From the NCBI GenBank assembly GCA_030065855.1, contig JASJCT010000022.1, forward strand, positions 161,743 through 225,742: a stretch of DNA of 64,000 nt, given 5' to 3'. Made by a program: the position numbers and the translations under genes. Under the pieces are notes generated by a model. The model saw only the letters and a list, made by a program, of their open reading frames with translations. It searched no databases and had not been told where the DNA came from. This DNA is from Myxococcota bacterium (lineage in GTDB: Bacteria; Myxococcota_A; Polyangia; JAAYKL01). Of the stretch, positions 37,039 through 46,935 are shown piece by piece (within the stretch, counting starts at the first letter, position 1; each line of letters begins with the position of its first letter).

Positions 37039-39312
37039 CTACCTAATTCTCTGAGATACAATAAATTTTGGTTTAAATGCGGAGATAACCATTGGCAAAA
37101 GAACAAGGGTACCGATCCCCACTGTGAGCATTGTAAAAGAAATCAACCATCCGAAGGTTCGGATTGGCAAGAAGCTTGAACCCATGAAAACTGCGAAACC
37201 CAGGACATTGGAGAACATGTCGAAAATGATGGCTTTGCCAGCAGTCTGTCCTGTGTTGCACAGCGCTTGTTCTAAGTTTGCACCGCTTCTGATTTCCTCT
37301 TTCAACCGCAGAATGTAATGTATGGCGAAATCGACTCCTATACCAACAGCTACGCCTGTGATAATGGCTGTTGCCATATCGAGGCGTAGGCCCAGCGCTC
37401 CCATGAGGCCAAATGTAGTCAAGGTTGCAAACGACAATGGGATGACGCTGCACACGCCGGCTACCCAAGATCGATATATTAATGCGCAAAAAAGGAAAAT
37501 TAAAGCAAATGCTATAGCTATATTCTCCATCTTACCGGTTACTATATATTTTATCTGAGCAATCCAGACCATTAACATGCCGCCGACTTTGATTTTGTAT
37601 TCGGATGGTAAATTCTCGGCATACTGTGCAATATTGTTGTATAGTCGTTTGTGTATTTCTTGATCGGCGTTGTTGATCATGACAACCATTCTGGCAAAAC
37701 GTCGATTAGTGTCTACAAAGTCCTTTGGCGGATCATATAACAAAAAGTACTGTGAAATTAATTGTTTGGTTTCCGGCAGACCGTCGTAACTCTTATCTCG
37801 TGAATTTATCTCAAAATTCATGTGCTTCAGAATATTCGCGTATGAAAGTGTATAACCGACTTCATCAAATTGCTCGATATATTGCTGCAATTCAAAAACA
37901 CTTTGCAGAAACTTCGGTTCAGTAACACCATCGTCTTTGCCACTATCCAGCACGACATCGAAAGTTCTGGAGCCTCCTAGTTTTTCATTGAATAAGGAAA
38001 AAGATTCTCGAAGGTGGTGGTCCTCGGGAAAGTATTCGATAAAATCATTGCCCACGCGAATGAGACTCATTTCGTAGACACTGCATGCAGCTACGGCGAG
38101 AAAAACCATACTAGCTGCACGTTTTCTTTTTATTGAAAATTGAGTGACCTTCCCCAATAGTTGTTTAACATTTCCAGACGATTTCTTGCTTTTCGAGGGC
38201 TTGCTCCCACTGCCAAATGACAAAATCGCAGGTACAACTGTCAATGAGATAACAACTGCGGTCAATATGGCAATCGCTGCAATTATACCGAACTCCTTAA
38301 TAGAATTGATACGGAAAATAATTAGAGAAGCAGCTCCGATGGCCGAGGTTTTTCCGGTTAGCATCACCGGCCAGGCGATGTTTTTAAGCGCTATCCTAGT
38401 TCCTTCTCTTCGACTTTTTGTGCCCACTTCTTCGTAATAACGATGTACCACATGGATGCCATAAGAACTAGCTATTGCAACGGTCATCATCGGCAACGCC
38501 GATGTTACCACCGTGATTGGAAAGCCGATGAATCCCATTATACCCATTGACCAGATTATACTGAGAACAACTACTGAGAACGGCAAGAGGACTCCCCTCA
38601 GGGTAAAAAAACAGAGAAAAAAACCTACCAAGATCAAACCTATGGCCAGTGGTAGAAGGACCTGCATATCACTTTGTATACCAACATCGATTTCTTGCTC
38701 CATAATAGGGTCGCCTTCGGTATAGATCTTCTCTGGACCTACGTATTTTTTTATTGTTTTCTGTATGCGGTCGTAAAATTCTTTCTGGTTGTAACCCTTT
38801 TTTAATCGAGCGAGAATGATGGATGTTGTTCCGTCATCGGAGACGATTTTTGATCTGGCAATACTGTTGTTTTCAACGGTTTTTTTGAGTTTACGTGTTT
38901 CAGCGTCAGTTTTTGGTTCCGTCTTCATAAATGGGCTAAAATCTACACCAAAATCTGAACCAACAATATTGTCCGATGTGGCAAGTGAGAAAATTTCGTC
39001 ATCCACGACTTCGTCAAAATCTTTTATTTCGTTCGTCAGTCGGTAAATCTTACTTAACGTATTGACACTGTATATACTGTCGCTTTCGATTGCTATAAGA
39101 AGAGACTTGCGGGGGCCAAAAATATCTTCAATAGAATTATTGGTCGAAACGATGGGGTCGTCAGGAGGAAGGTCATAATCATAACTGTTCTCAAGACGTA
39201 GTAAAGTCAATCCATAAGCAAGGGCAATTGTAAGTATAGAAACAAAAAACAATATCGTTCGCGGTCGTTTTACTACAAACTCTGAATAAGCTGATAGCGC
39301 CTTATCTGACAT
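37039..39312 (-). CDS. RND/MMPL-family transporter
   Basis: Two repeats of a large periplasmic loop plus TM bundle; GVAVGIGVDFAIHYILRLKEE; MTVAIASSYGIHVVHRYYEE. Confidence 0.92.
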   Translation of the reverse strand: MSDKALSAYSEFVVKRPRTILFFVSILTIALAYGLTLLRLENSYDYDLPPDDPIVSTNNSIEDIFGPRKSLLIAIESDSIYSVNTLSKIYRLTNEIKDFDEVVDDEIFSLATSDNIVGSDFGVDFSPFMKTEPKTDAETRKLKKTVENNSIARSKIVSDDGTTSIILARLKKGYNQKEFYDRIQKTIKKYVGPEKIYTEGDPIMEQEIDVGIQSDMQVLLPLAIGLILVGFFLCFFTLRGVLLPFSVVVLSIIWSMGIMGFIGFPITVVTSALPMMTVAIASSYGIHVVHRYYEEVGTKSRREGTRIALKNIAWPVMLTGKTSAIGAASLIIFRINSIKEFGIIAAIAILTAVVISLTVVPAILSFGSGSKPSKSKKSSGNVKQLLGKVTQFSIKRKRAASMVFLAVAACSVYEMSLIRVGNDFIEYFPEDHHLRESFSLFNEKLGGSRTFDVVLDSGKDDGVTEPKFLQSVFELQQYIEQFDEVGYTLSYANILKHMNFEINSRDKSYDGLPETKQLISQYFLLYDPPKDFVDTNRRFARMVVMINNADQEIHKRLYNNIAQYAENLPSEYKIKVGGMLMVWIAQIKYIVTGKMENIAIAFALIFLFCALIYRSWVAGVCSVIPLSFATLTTFGLMGALGLRLDMATAIITGVAVGIGVDFAIHYILRLKEEIRSGANLEQALCNTGQTAGKAIIFDMFSNVLGFAVFMGSSFLPIRTFGWLISFTMLTVGIGTLVLLPMVISAFKPKFIVSQRIR

Positions 39313-39445
39313 GACCTTCCTTTCGAATAATCTGCTGATTTATACTCCTTGCTCAATTTTGCATTCTCGGACGCATAAACTTCCAGCCTGGTTTAAATTT
39401 ACAGAGCAAGTATAACTGTAATCCTTTTTAGCTATATTAGCACGC

Positions 39446-39834
39446 TGTATACCATGCTATTAACCTTTATCATTTTAAAGGGAAACTGTCTTTCAATTGG
39501 AAAAGGAAAACATAGTTCGTCTTCTGAAATCAAGAAAAAATAGCGGTTTTGTAAACACAGGCCTGCTCACCAGAATCTGTGTATGAACTCCGACCAGGGT
39601 ATCTCTGAAGTCTTTCGCTGGCAAATCCAATCACCTGGGCGCAACAGAACAGCGGGAATCGTCCCTGCATTACACTCTCGCAAGTTAGCAGAGTCGGAAT
39701 TCACTCACAATTTCTGGTGAGTAGCTAAAAAAAGGCAATTTTCTTTTCATGATGCATGGTATACTTTACCAAATACAGTTCATTGATATTGAGGGACGCA
39801 GAACATGGTATAATATTCGTTATTACCATGCTAT
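39446..39834. promoter_or_regulatory. Four copies of a CATGGTATA motif in the divergent intergenic region
   Basis: tgtataccatgct 39446-39458, gcatggtatac 39754-39764, acatggtata 39803-39812, taccatgctat 39824-39834. Confidence 0.4.
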
Positions 39835-39872
39835 AAACTAACAGAAATTAGCTATAATGAGGTGACTACAAT

Positions 39873-40235
39873 ATGAAGATAGTAAGATCACTGACGAAGT
39901 CTATAGCAAAACTAGGATTTGTAAAAAAAGCAATTGAAGACCGAGCAGATCTAAGTGAAATTAAAGGAAAGCCAACTGCTAAATTCTACATAGGTATATT
40001 TCTTATGGCTTTCAGTTACCTTCTCGGACTCCCCGCCATTGGTGTATTGAGTGCTTTGTCCATCTACTGGAAAATACCGAAACTAGCGATCATTGGAGGT
40101 CCCTCTCTTTTTATAATAGCTCACGCCGTATTCTTTGCGGGTGTATATTTATCAGGTGGCAAGTACCTTCTTGTATTTTTTAGATGGGCCACTAGAAAGA
40201 CCCTTGAAAAATTGATTAAGGACAAGGTTACCTAA
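39873..40235 (+). CDS. Small membrane protein, hypothetical
   Basis: Hydrophobic segments GIFLMAFSYLLGLPAIGVLSALSIYW and IIGGPSLFIIAHAVFFAGVYL; RBS-like region upstream. Confidence 0.6.
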   Translation: MKIVRSLTKSIAKLGFVKKAIEDRADLSEIKGKPTAKFYIGIFLMAFSYLLGLPAIGVLSALSIYWKIPKLAIIGGPSLFIIAHAVFFAGVYLSGGKYLLVFFRWATRKTLEKLIKDKVT

Positions 40236-40341
40236 TTTTTAATATATATTATAATACATGTATTATATACAACTTAGAATATTTTCCTATTCTAAGCAGC
40301 CTGCGGGGTAAATAGGAAATACAGCCGGAGGAGCAATTGAA

Positions 40342-40911
40342 ATGAAAAAAAAACATTCTGATATTTTTTTTGGAAAAAACAATGAAATAATACCAAACAT
40401 AGCTTTCCAGGCAATGTCGGGGGTTATGAAATTAATGGATCTCTTTGGAAAACATTCTAGCAAAAACTTTCAAACACTAGGTTTGAAACCGGGACAGGTT
40501 GTAATCGATTACGGATGCGGCCCAGGTCGGTACATTAAAGATGCTTCACACGTTGTTGGAGAATCAGGTAAAGTGATAGCGGTTGATATTCACCCTCTTG
40601 CTATTAAAAAAGTCCAATCAATCATCGATAAATACAAATTGTCAAATGTTGAAGTATCCCTTGCTAAAGGATACGCCTCCGAGTTGCCAAGTGAGACAGC
40701 GGATGTAGTCTATGCTTTAGATATGTTTCATATGGTTGAACGTCCAGTGGAGTTCTTGTTAGAATTATGCAGGCTAATAAAAAAAGACGGAATACTTATT
40801 ATCGAAGATGGGCATCAGTCGCGTAGCGAGACAATTCAGAAAATCAATAAACCTGGCTTGCTTGTGGTCAGTCAAGAAAAAAAATCCCATGTAGTATGTC
40901 GAAAGCTCTGA
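40342..40911 (+). CDS. Class I SAM-dependent methyltransferase
   Basis: VVIDYGCGPGRYIKDASHVVGESGKVIAVDIHPLAI; DVVYALDMFHMVERP. Confidence 0.9.
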   Translation: MKKKHSDIFFGKNNEIIPNIAFQAMSGVMKLMDLFGKHSSKNFQTLGLKPGQVVIDYGCGPGRYIKDASHVVGESGKVIAVDIHPLAIKKVQSIIDKYKLSNVEVSLAKGYASELPSETADVVYALDMFHMVERPVEFLLELCRLIKKDGILIIEDGHQSRSETIQKINKPGLLVVSQEKKSHVVCRKL

Positions 40912-41042
40912 ACTCTATATTTTTCATCGAATAGCTAGTATATATTTTTGACAATTAAGCTGACAGTTTCCGCCTACAATAAAAACAATACATTACATAA
41001 CTTGAAAAGATACAGTAGGCTCAATTAGAGAGCCCTCCTACT

Positions 41043-44000
41043 CTAGAGAGATGCCAGTTTTCTGCCCAAGAAATTGTGTTGATTTTTTTGTAGATATTCA
41101 AACTGCTTTTCACAATATTTTTCATCTAAAATAGGAAATGAATCATTTAGTTCGGCTAGAAGTCTTTGAGTGCTTCCAAGCTCAAATTGATGTTCCAAGA
41201 AATAGTGATCGATCAATCGTCCATATTCAGTTCTTATAAAAAAAGGTTCTATCAGAGAGCGTTGTACTTCAGGGGCCTTTTCCTCCAGGTATTTTCTGCT
41301 CAACTCAATCCATTCTTCGAATTCTATGGTTTGGAGGCCATCCGGTTTGTCAAAATATGTTATAAGAGCATTGAGAAATTTAGTCATTGGCAGGGGTTCT
41401 GGATGGATCATATTAAACACCTTACCATCTAGTGGCACTGTGAGAGATGATTTCACTACGAAATTGCTTGCAAAATCTACCGGCAGTGCATCTACTACTG
41501 CGCCAGGCCAATTTGGCGATTGTCCAACATTCAGTACTAATTCAATTAGATTGTAAATCATGTCAGAAATATTGGTTGCACCATCTTTTGAGGAGCCAAT
41601 GAGAGTAGTTGGACGATACACTGTGGCCGGTATTCCCATTTTAGCCGCATTGAGAACTAATTTTTCAGCAACCCACTTACACTGCGCGTATCCATTGAGC
41701 ATTCCTGTTGGATCATCTGAAGGAGTTTCATCGCCCATAATCTGAAAGCGTCCATCAAAGTATCTCATATTGGGAGCTACGGAAGATACAAAAAATAGGG
41801 CCTTAGTTTTGTTGCTACCAGCCATTTCAACAAGCGTGTATATGGAATTGATATGTGCATCACGTAAGTATTCATAATTTCTGTTCAGCACTGGTGTAAA
41901 AGCCACATGGTAAATCGAGTCAAGAGACCTGCATAATTCATCGTATTGTTTTTCTTTAAGCCCTAACCGTTGATATCCAAAATCCCCTGCAAGTGGTTGA
42001 ATTCTACTACTATATGAGTTTTCCCATAAACTATACTTTTCTAGATTATCAATAATACGCTGTCTTGCATGTTCTTCGCTTCTAGCTCGAACCAGGCAAA
42101 AAACATCTGAATGTGTCTGATCCATCAGCTCTCTAAGAATATATGCACCGAAAAACCCACTAGCGCCTGTAAGTAATATTTTTGATGGTTGTTCGCAAAA
42201 AGCATACTGGCCTGTATCCAGATTTCTTACAGACTCAATATTCCACTTTGTATCGTTTACTAGCTGTTGAGAATCTTTATTTAAAGCGGTAAATATTGCT
42301 GCTGCCGGTATTATACTTCCATCGATATTTTCCTCCTGCTCATCATCAATTTTTTGGATTCTCTCAACAAGTTCTGCTACTGTTGGTGATTCAAATATGT
42401 AACGCAAAGGAAGCGTAACCCCAAATACCTCCAATACCTTTTTACTAACTTGTGTGGCGTTAACAGAGTCTCCGCCTATCTCGAAGAAATTGTCATCAAT
42501 CCCGATATTTTCAAAACCAACTACGGACTGCCATATCTCGATCATCTTCGCCTCTTGTTCGTTTCGAGGTTCCACGACATAGCTTTCCTCTTGCGAATCT
42601 TCTTCTAATATTTTCTCAAGCTCTCTGTAGTCGATTTTGCCGTTGTTTGTAACAGGCATCTTTTCAAGAAAGACGAAGTTTGTAGGAATCATGTATTTTG
42701 GTAGTCTATCTTCAACAAAGATCTTGATAGAATCCACATCTATTTTTTCTAGGTCGACCGAATTCGGAACGATAAAAGCTGAAAGCCTTAGTGGTTTACC
42801 GCTTGCAATAGCAACAATCTCTACGACATCTTGGTGCTGCTGTAAGCAATTCATTATCTCACCAAGTTCTATTCGATGGCCATTGATTTTTACTTGCTTA
42901 TCTCTTCGTCCCAAAAACTCAATGTTTCCGTCATCAAATAGTCTCCCCATATCACCGGTTGCGTATAATCTTTCTTTTGTCAACGGGTGCTCAAAGAAGT
43001 GTTTTTGTGTCTCCTCCTCATTATTCAAATACCCTTGTGCTACACCGTTTCCTCCAATATGTATCTGCCCTGTGACGCCGATAGGGCAGTGATTTTTGTT
43101 TTCATTCAAAACATACATTTTCTGATTTGTCAGGGCCTTTCCATAAGGAATGCTCTTCCATTCGCTTTCTACTGATTCTATTGGATAAATGACAGACCAA
43201 ATGGATCCTTCTGTTGCGCCACCCAGGCTAATCACTTTATTATTTGGCCAAATTTTCCTGACTTGGTCTGGCAACTCCAAGGGAATCCAATCCCCGCTCA
43301 ACAATGAAAGGCGAAGATCTGACGAAACCGACTTCTTGCTTCCTTCTAGATAATTTACAAGCATCTGCATTAAGGGTGGAGCGGAATTCCAAATTGTTAC
43401 CTTGTATTCAGACAAATACTTGTACCAAAACTCAGGATTTGGTAGATCTGCAGGATCAGGTACTACAACACTCCCACCTACAGCAAGTAGTCCAAAAATA
43501 TCATATATGGACAAATCAAAAGACAAAGAAGAGATTGCAAAAACTCGGTCCGCGGAATTTACATCAAAGCGTAAATTCATGTCAACGATAGTATTGACAG
43601 CATTTTCGTGGTTGATCATCACTCCTTTTGGAACACCAGTGGATCCAGAGGTAAAGATAACATATGCCAAGTCAAGAGGATTTAGATTTTCTTTGAAGGA
43701 ATCCAGCAAAACAGAAGGCTCTTGGTAACTAACTTCAATACAATCAACGTGATCCGGCCACCTGTACATATCTTTCTCTTTTTGTGTTATCACCAACCTG
43801 ACATTGCCTTCATTCAACAGCTGCCACCGCCTAGCTTCTGGATTACTCATTTCCAAAGGAAGAAACGCTGCACCGGCCATCATTATGCCATATGCCGCTA
43901 CAATCTGCTCCCAACCCTTTTCCATTCCGATCCCAACAAGGCTATTTTTTTCCACATTCCACTTTTTTATTTCGAGCGCAACTTTCTTACTGAGATACAA

Positions 44001-45692
44001 TACTTCTCTATAACTCAGTTTCCTTTGCTTTGTATAAACGGCGATTGAGTCAGGAGTCCTCTCAGCTTGTTTGGTGAAAAGTGAGTAGAGGCACTCTCTA
44101 TCTATTTTTTGTGTTTGACTATTTGATTCTCTAATCAGGTTCATCTGGTACTCTGGTAGAGTAGCTAGCGTGACTGTAGTCCAATCGTAGTCAGCGCCGG
44201 CAAGATCCGATAGGCACTTCCAGTAACAATCGAACATGTCATCCAGCATTCCCACTGGGAATATTTCTTCAACTGCATCCCAATTAAATACCAGTTCTCC
44301 GTCAATTTCCATGACCTGGTGATCGAGCCAAACTTGCGGTGTCTGACTCACACCGTATACCATTTCTCCAAACCCCTCAACGACACCGGCATCTCTTTTA
44401 TCATCAGCGCCAAATACGAGAGCACTTGTAAAAACGACTGGCATATTCGCTTTTGTGGAACTCCCTCGATGCTTGCTCCATTCGCGTAATACCTTAACGC
44501 CGCTCATTGAACGGTGGTCCAGATCTTGCCAAAGTTGTGCTTGGACGCGAGTTGCTCGATCAAGAAATCCGCCAGATGTAGGTTCGCCAATTTCAAGTAG
44601 TGTAAGAGATGTAAAATCACCAACTACTGAGTCGATCCCTTCGTGTAATGGAAGTCGATTAAAAAGTGTAACATTGAGTGTAAAATTAGCATTTGTGCTC
44701 CATTGAGTAAGAACTTCTGAGAAGACTGTTAGAAGAAAAACCGAAGGTGTAATACCCGCTGCTTTCGATTTTTGCTTGAGGATTTGCCAACTATCTCTGT
44801 CCAGTCTTCGTCGCCTTCTTATAAAATAGTACTTTTTATTTTTTGTTACTCTTTTGACTGGCAAGTCAGGTGGAGGAGGCAACGTTTCAATCCTATTCAT
44901 CCAATAATGAAAGGCTTTCTGATACATTTCGCTCTTTACTAGTTTCTGCTCTGTCAGTACATAATCCCGGTATGAAATATTAATCGGTGGAAGCTGCCGA
45001 TCAGGCTCGTTATACAAAGCCACCCACTCTCCAAAAAATATGAACATACTCCAAGCATCCATAATCAATAAATCAAGGCTAACATGAAGCCAGATTGATT
45101 CCTCTGGCCCAAGTGTGGCGCGAATCTCAAACAAAGGCCACTTGCTATCGGACAATACTTGATGCGACATTTCTGAGCGAGTTTTTAAAATAGCCAAATT
45201 TATTATGTTTTCGTTTTCCTTTCTTAAGTCCGAAATCGCTATTTCATAGTTTGGTACACTGGATAGTATTATTTGCTGTCCATTGGCATCGATTATAGCC
45301 CGCAACATCTCGTGACGCTGTATTACAGATTGTAAGCTTTTGTTTAGTCTATCTATATTGAGTCCCTTTGTATCCAGCTCAAAATAGAAATGGGTTGATA
45401 TGTTGCCCAGTTCATAACTACTTCCTCTCCCTGTCCAATAAGCGTGTTGAACATCTGTCAAGGGAAACGGTTCAAAGCGCCTATCATCATCGATTTCAAT
45501 TAGCGGTAGAGATCTTATTTCCTGCTCGTTCTTGCGGTTGTGTAGCAACTCAATCAGCTCGCCTTTGTGGTCTTTTAAAGATTTTTTTAGCTCTTCAGTC
45601 AAAGCGTTTGGAGGAGCCTTGATAACCAGCTTATCTCCATTTAGTCCAAGTACAACTTTACGCTCTGCTAACTTATTCAACAGGTGTTCCAT
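41043..45692 (-). CDS. NRPS: TubC-like docking, Cy, A (Cys-type code), PCP, thioester reductase
   Basis: FPLTDVQHAYWTGRG and DLLIMDAWS (Cy DxxxxDxxS); A core YVIFTSGSTGVPKGVMINH; pocket residues read by eye as D-L-Y-N-L-S-L-I-W; PCP GGDSV; C-terminal KILLTGASGFFGAYILRELM reductase. Confidence 0.93.
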   Translation of the reverse strand: MEHLLNKLAERKVVLGLNGDKLVIKAPPNALTEELKKSLKDHKGELIELLHNRKNEQEIRSLPLIEIDDDRRFEPFPLTDVQHAYWTGRGSSYELGNISTHFYFELDTKGLNIDRLNKSLQSVIQRHEMLRAIIDANGQQIILSSVPNYEIAISDLRKENENIINLAILKTRSEMSHQVLSDSKWPLFEIRATLGPEESIWLHVSLDLLIMDAWSMFIFFGEWVALYNEPDRQLPPINISYRDYVLTEQKLVKSEMYQKAFHYWMNRIETLPPPPDLPVKRVTKNKKYYFIRRRRRLDRDSWQILKQKSKAAGITPSVFLLTVFSEVLTQWSTNANFTLNVTLFNRLPLHEGIDSVVGDFTSLTLLEIGEPTSGGFLDRATRVQAQLWQDLDHRSMSGVKVLREWSKHRGSSTKANMPVVFTSALVFGADDKRDAGVVEGFGEMVYGVSQTPQVWLDHQVMEIDGELVFNWDAVEEIFPVGMLDDMFDCYWKCLSDLAGADYDWTTVTLATLPEYQMNLIRESNSQTQKIDRECLYSLFTKQAERTPDSIAVYTKQRKLSYREVLYLSKKVALEIKKWNVEKNSLVGIGMEKGWEQIVAAYGIMMAGAAFLPLEMSNPEARRWQLLNEGNVRLVITQKEKDMYRWPDHVDCIEVSYQEPSVLLDSFKENLNPLDLAYVIFTSGSTGVPKGVMINHENAVNTIVDMNLRFDVNSADRVFAISSLSFDLSIYDIFGLLAVGGSVVVPDPADLPNPEFWYKYLSEYKVTIWNSAPPLMQMLVNYLEGSKKSVSSDLRLSLLSGDWIPLELPDQVRKIWPNNKVISLGGATEGSIWSVIYPIESVESEWKSIPYGKALTNQKMYVLNENKNHCPIGVTGQIHIGGNGVAQGYLNNEEETQKHFFEHPLTKERLYATGDMGRLFDDGNIEFLGRRDKQVKINGHRIELGEIMNCLQQHQDVVEIVAIASGKPLRLSAFIVPNSVDLEKIDVDSIKIFVEDRLPKYMIPTNFVFLEKMPVTNNGKIDYRELEKILEEDSQEESYVVEPRNEQEAKMIEIWQSVVGFENIGIDDNFFEIGGDSVNATQVSKKVLEVFGVTLPLRYIFESPTVAELVERIQKIDDEQEENIDGSIIPAAAIFTALNKDSQQLVNDTKWNIESVRNLDTGQYAFCEQPSKILLTGASGFFGAYILRELMDQTHSDVFCLVRARSEEHARQRIIDNLEKYSLWENSYSSRIQPLAGDFGYQRLGLKEKQYDELCRSLDSIYHVAFTPVLNRNYEYLRDAHINSIYTLVEMAGSNKTKALFFVSSVAPNMRYFDGRFQIMGDETPSDDPTGMLNGYAQCKWVAEKLVLNAAKMGIPATVYRPTTLIGSSKDGATNISDMIYNLIELVLNVGQSPNWPGAVVDALPVDFASNFVVKSSLTVPLDGKVFNMIHPEPLPMTKFLNALITYFDKPDGLQTIEFEEWIELSRKYLEEKAPEVQRSLIEPFFIRTEYGRLIDHYFLEHQFELGSTQRLLAELNDSFPILDEKYCEKQFEYLQKNQHNFLGRKLASL

Positions 45693-45794
45693 AATAACTA
45701 TTCCTTTTCTAGATATCTTCGAATATTCGAATTGATGATTTTCTTTTTACAGAGTTCAGACTGGTACTACCCAGCTACTTTTCATAATGTAATC

Positions 45795-46935
45795 TCACCA
45801 TGAATACTCGCTCCTCAATGGGGGCATAGGGTTGCTGAAAAGGTCTCGATTATTCAGCATCGCACTGTAGTAAGAGAAGGCGTTGGAGGTTGCCTCGTTA
45901 GCTTTTCTGGAAGGCGATTTTTTTGCTCCCAACGCAGTGTATGAGTGTTTACGAATGCCATCGTCTTTAAGAGTGCATAGTGTCGCAATCCATTCCATGA
46001 GCGATCTTCGAAATGATCTAATTCGATTTCTTTTTTGTTGTTTGTGCGCTTACTCATTGCTCCAGCGCGCTATAAAGGCCTAAGCAGACGCCTTTCTTGG
46101 CTTGGGATATTTGCGTGGTCTTCCTTTGTCTTTGCGCATATCTAATCGAACATCGGCTGGATATAGGCCCTGCTTGGGCATGATGCCGATAGTCCGTCCA
46201 AGCTTGCGTTTTTTAAGCTATGGACGGAAATCAGAGCTTTTTCCATATTCACAATCGGCCAGAACATCACCGAACTTGGTACCAAATGCAATAACTGGAT
46301 CAATCTCCTCAAGGACAATACGCCACATCGGTCGATGCCGGATTTCTTGGGGAACACTAGCATTTTTCCAGCATTCACCATCTTCAATACACAACTTTGG
46401 CATATACAACTGTATACTGATAGTAATGTATACTGATAGTAACCGGAACTTTTTCGTGTGCCAATGTCAACGATACCAAGCTTAGGCAATTGCTCTTATT
46501 CCTAACTCACCACATTACTGATGAGAAACGCCGATTGAACACTTGCCTTTCTTAACTATTGCCATGTCATGGATAATGAGATTAGCATCCGGAATGCCTA
46601 CCAACTCATTCACTGCTCGTACCAACTTTTCTTTTAAGTGGACCTGGAATCCAACTCGTTGTCGATTCGAATTGATGTATCTATTGCAACTTTTGCGGCG
46701 TAATGATAGTAACAACACTCTCTATTTTTTTCGCCGACTAAGACCGAATAGTCCCCGAAAGTAAATCGGGGCCATTCATTACCTCTACTTTTGCCCGTAA
46801 CCTCTTTAAAAAAGGCTTCAGCAACTCATAAAAACGTTCCTCCCAGTCCTCAATATTTATAATCTTTGTGTTTGTCAAAACATCAGACTTGCACACTTGA
46901 TTCAATGGCGTCCAAAAAAGTGGTAGAGCAGTACT
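45795..46935 (-). pseudogene. Decayed IS701-like transposase
   Basis: Fragments in several frames on minus strand: EDWEERFYELLKPFLKRLRAKVE; HLKEKLVRAVNELVGIPDANLIIHDMAIVKKGKCSIGVSHQ; VLADCEYGKSSDFRP; DHFEDRSWNGLRHYALL. Confidence 0.8.

Noticed and set aside
42637-44048. Plus-strand ORFs inside the NRPS-R gene
   Set aside because: Antisense to well-defined A-domain coding sequence; no plausible protein features.
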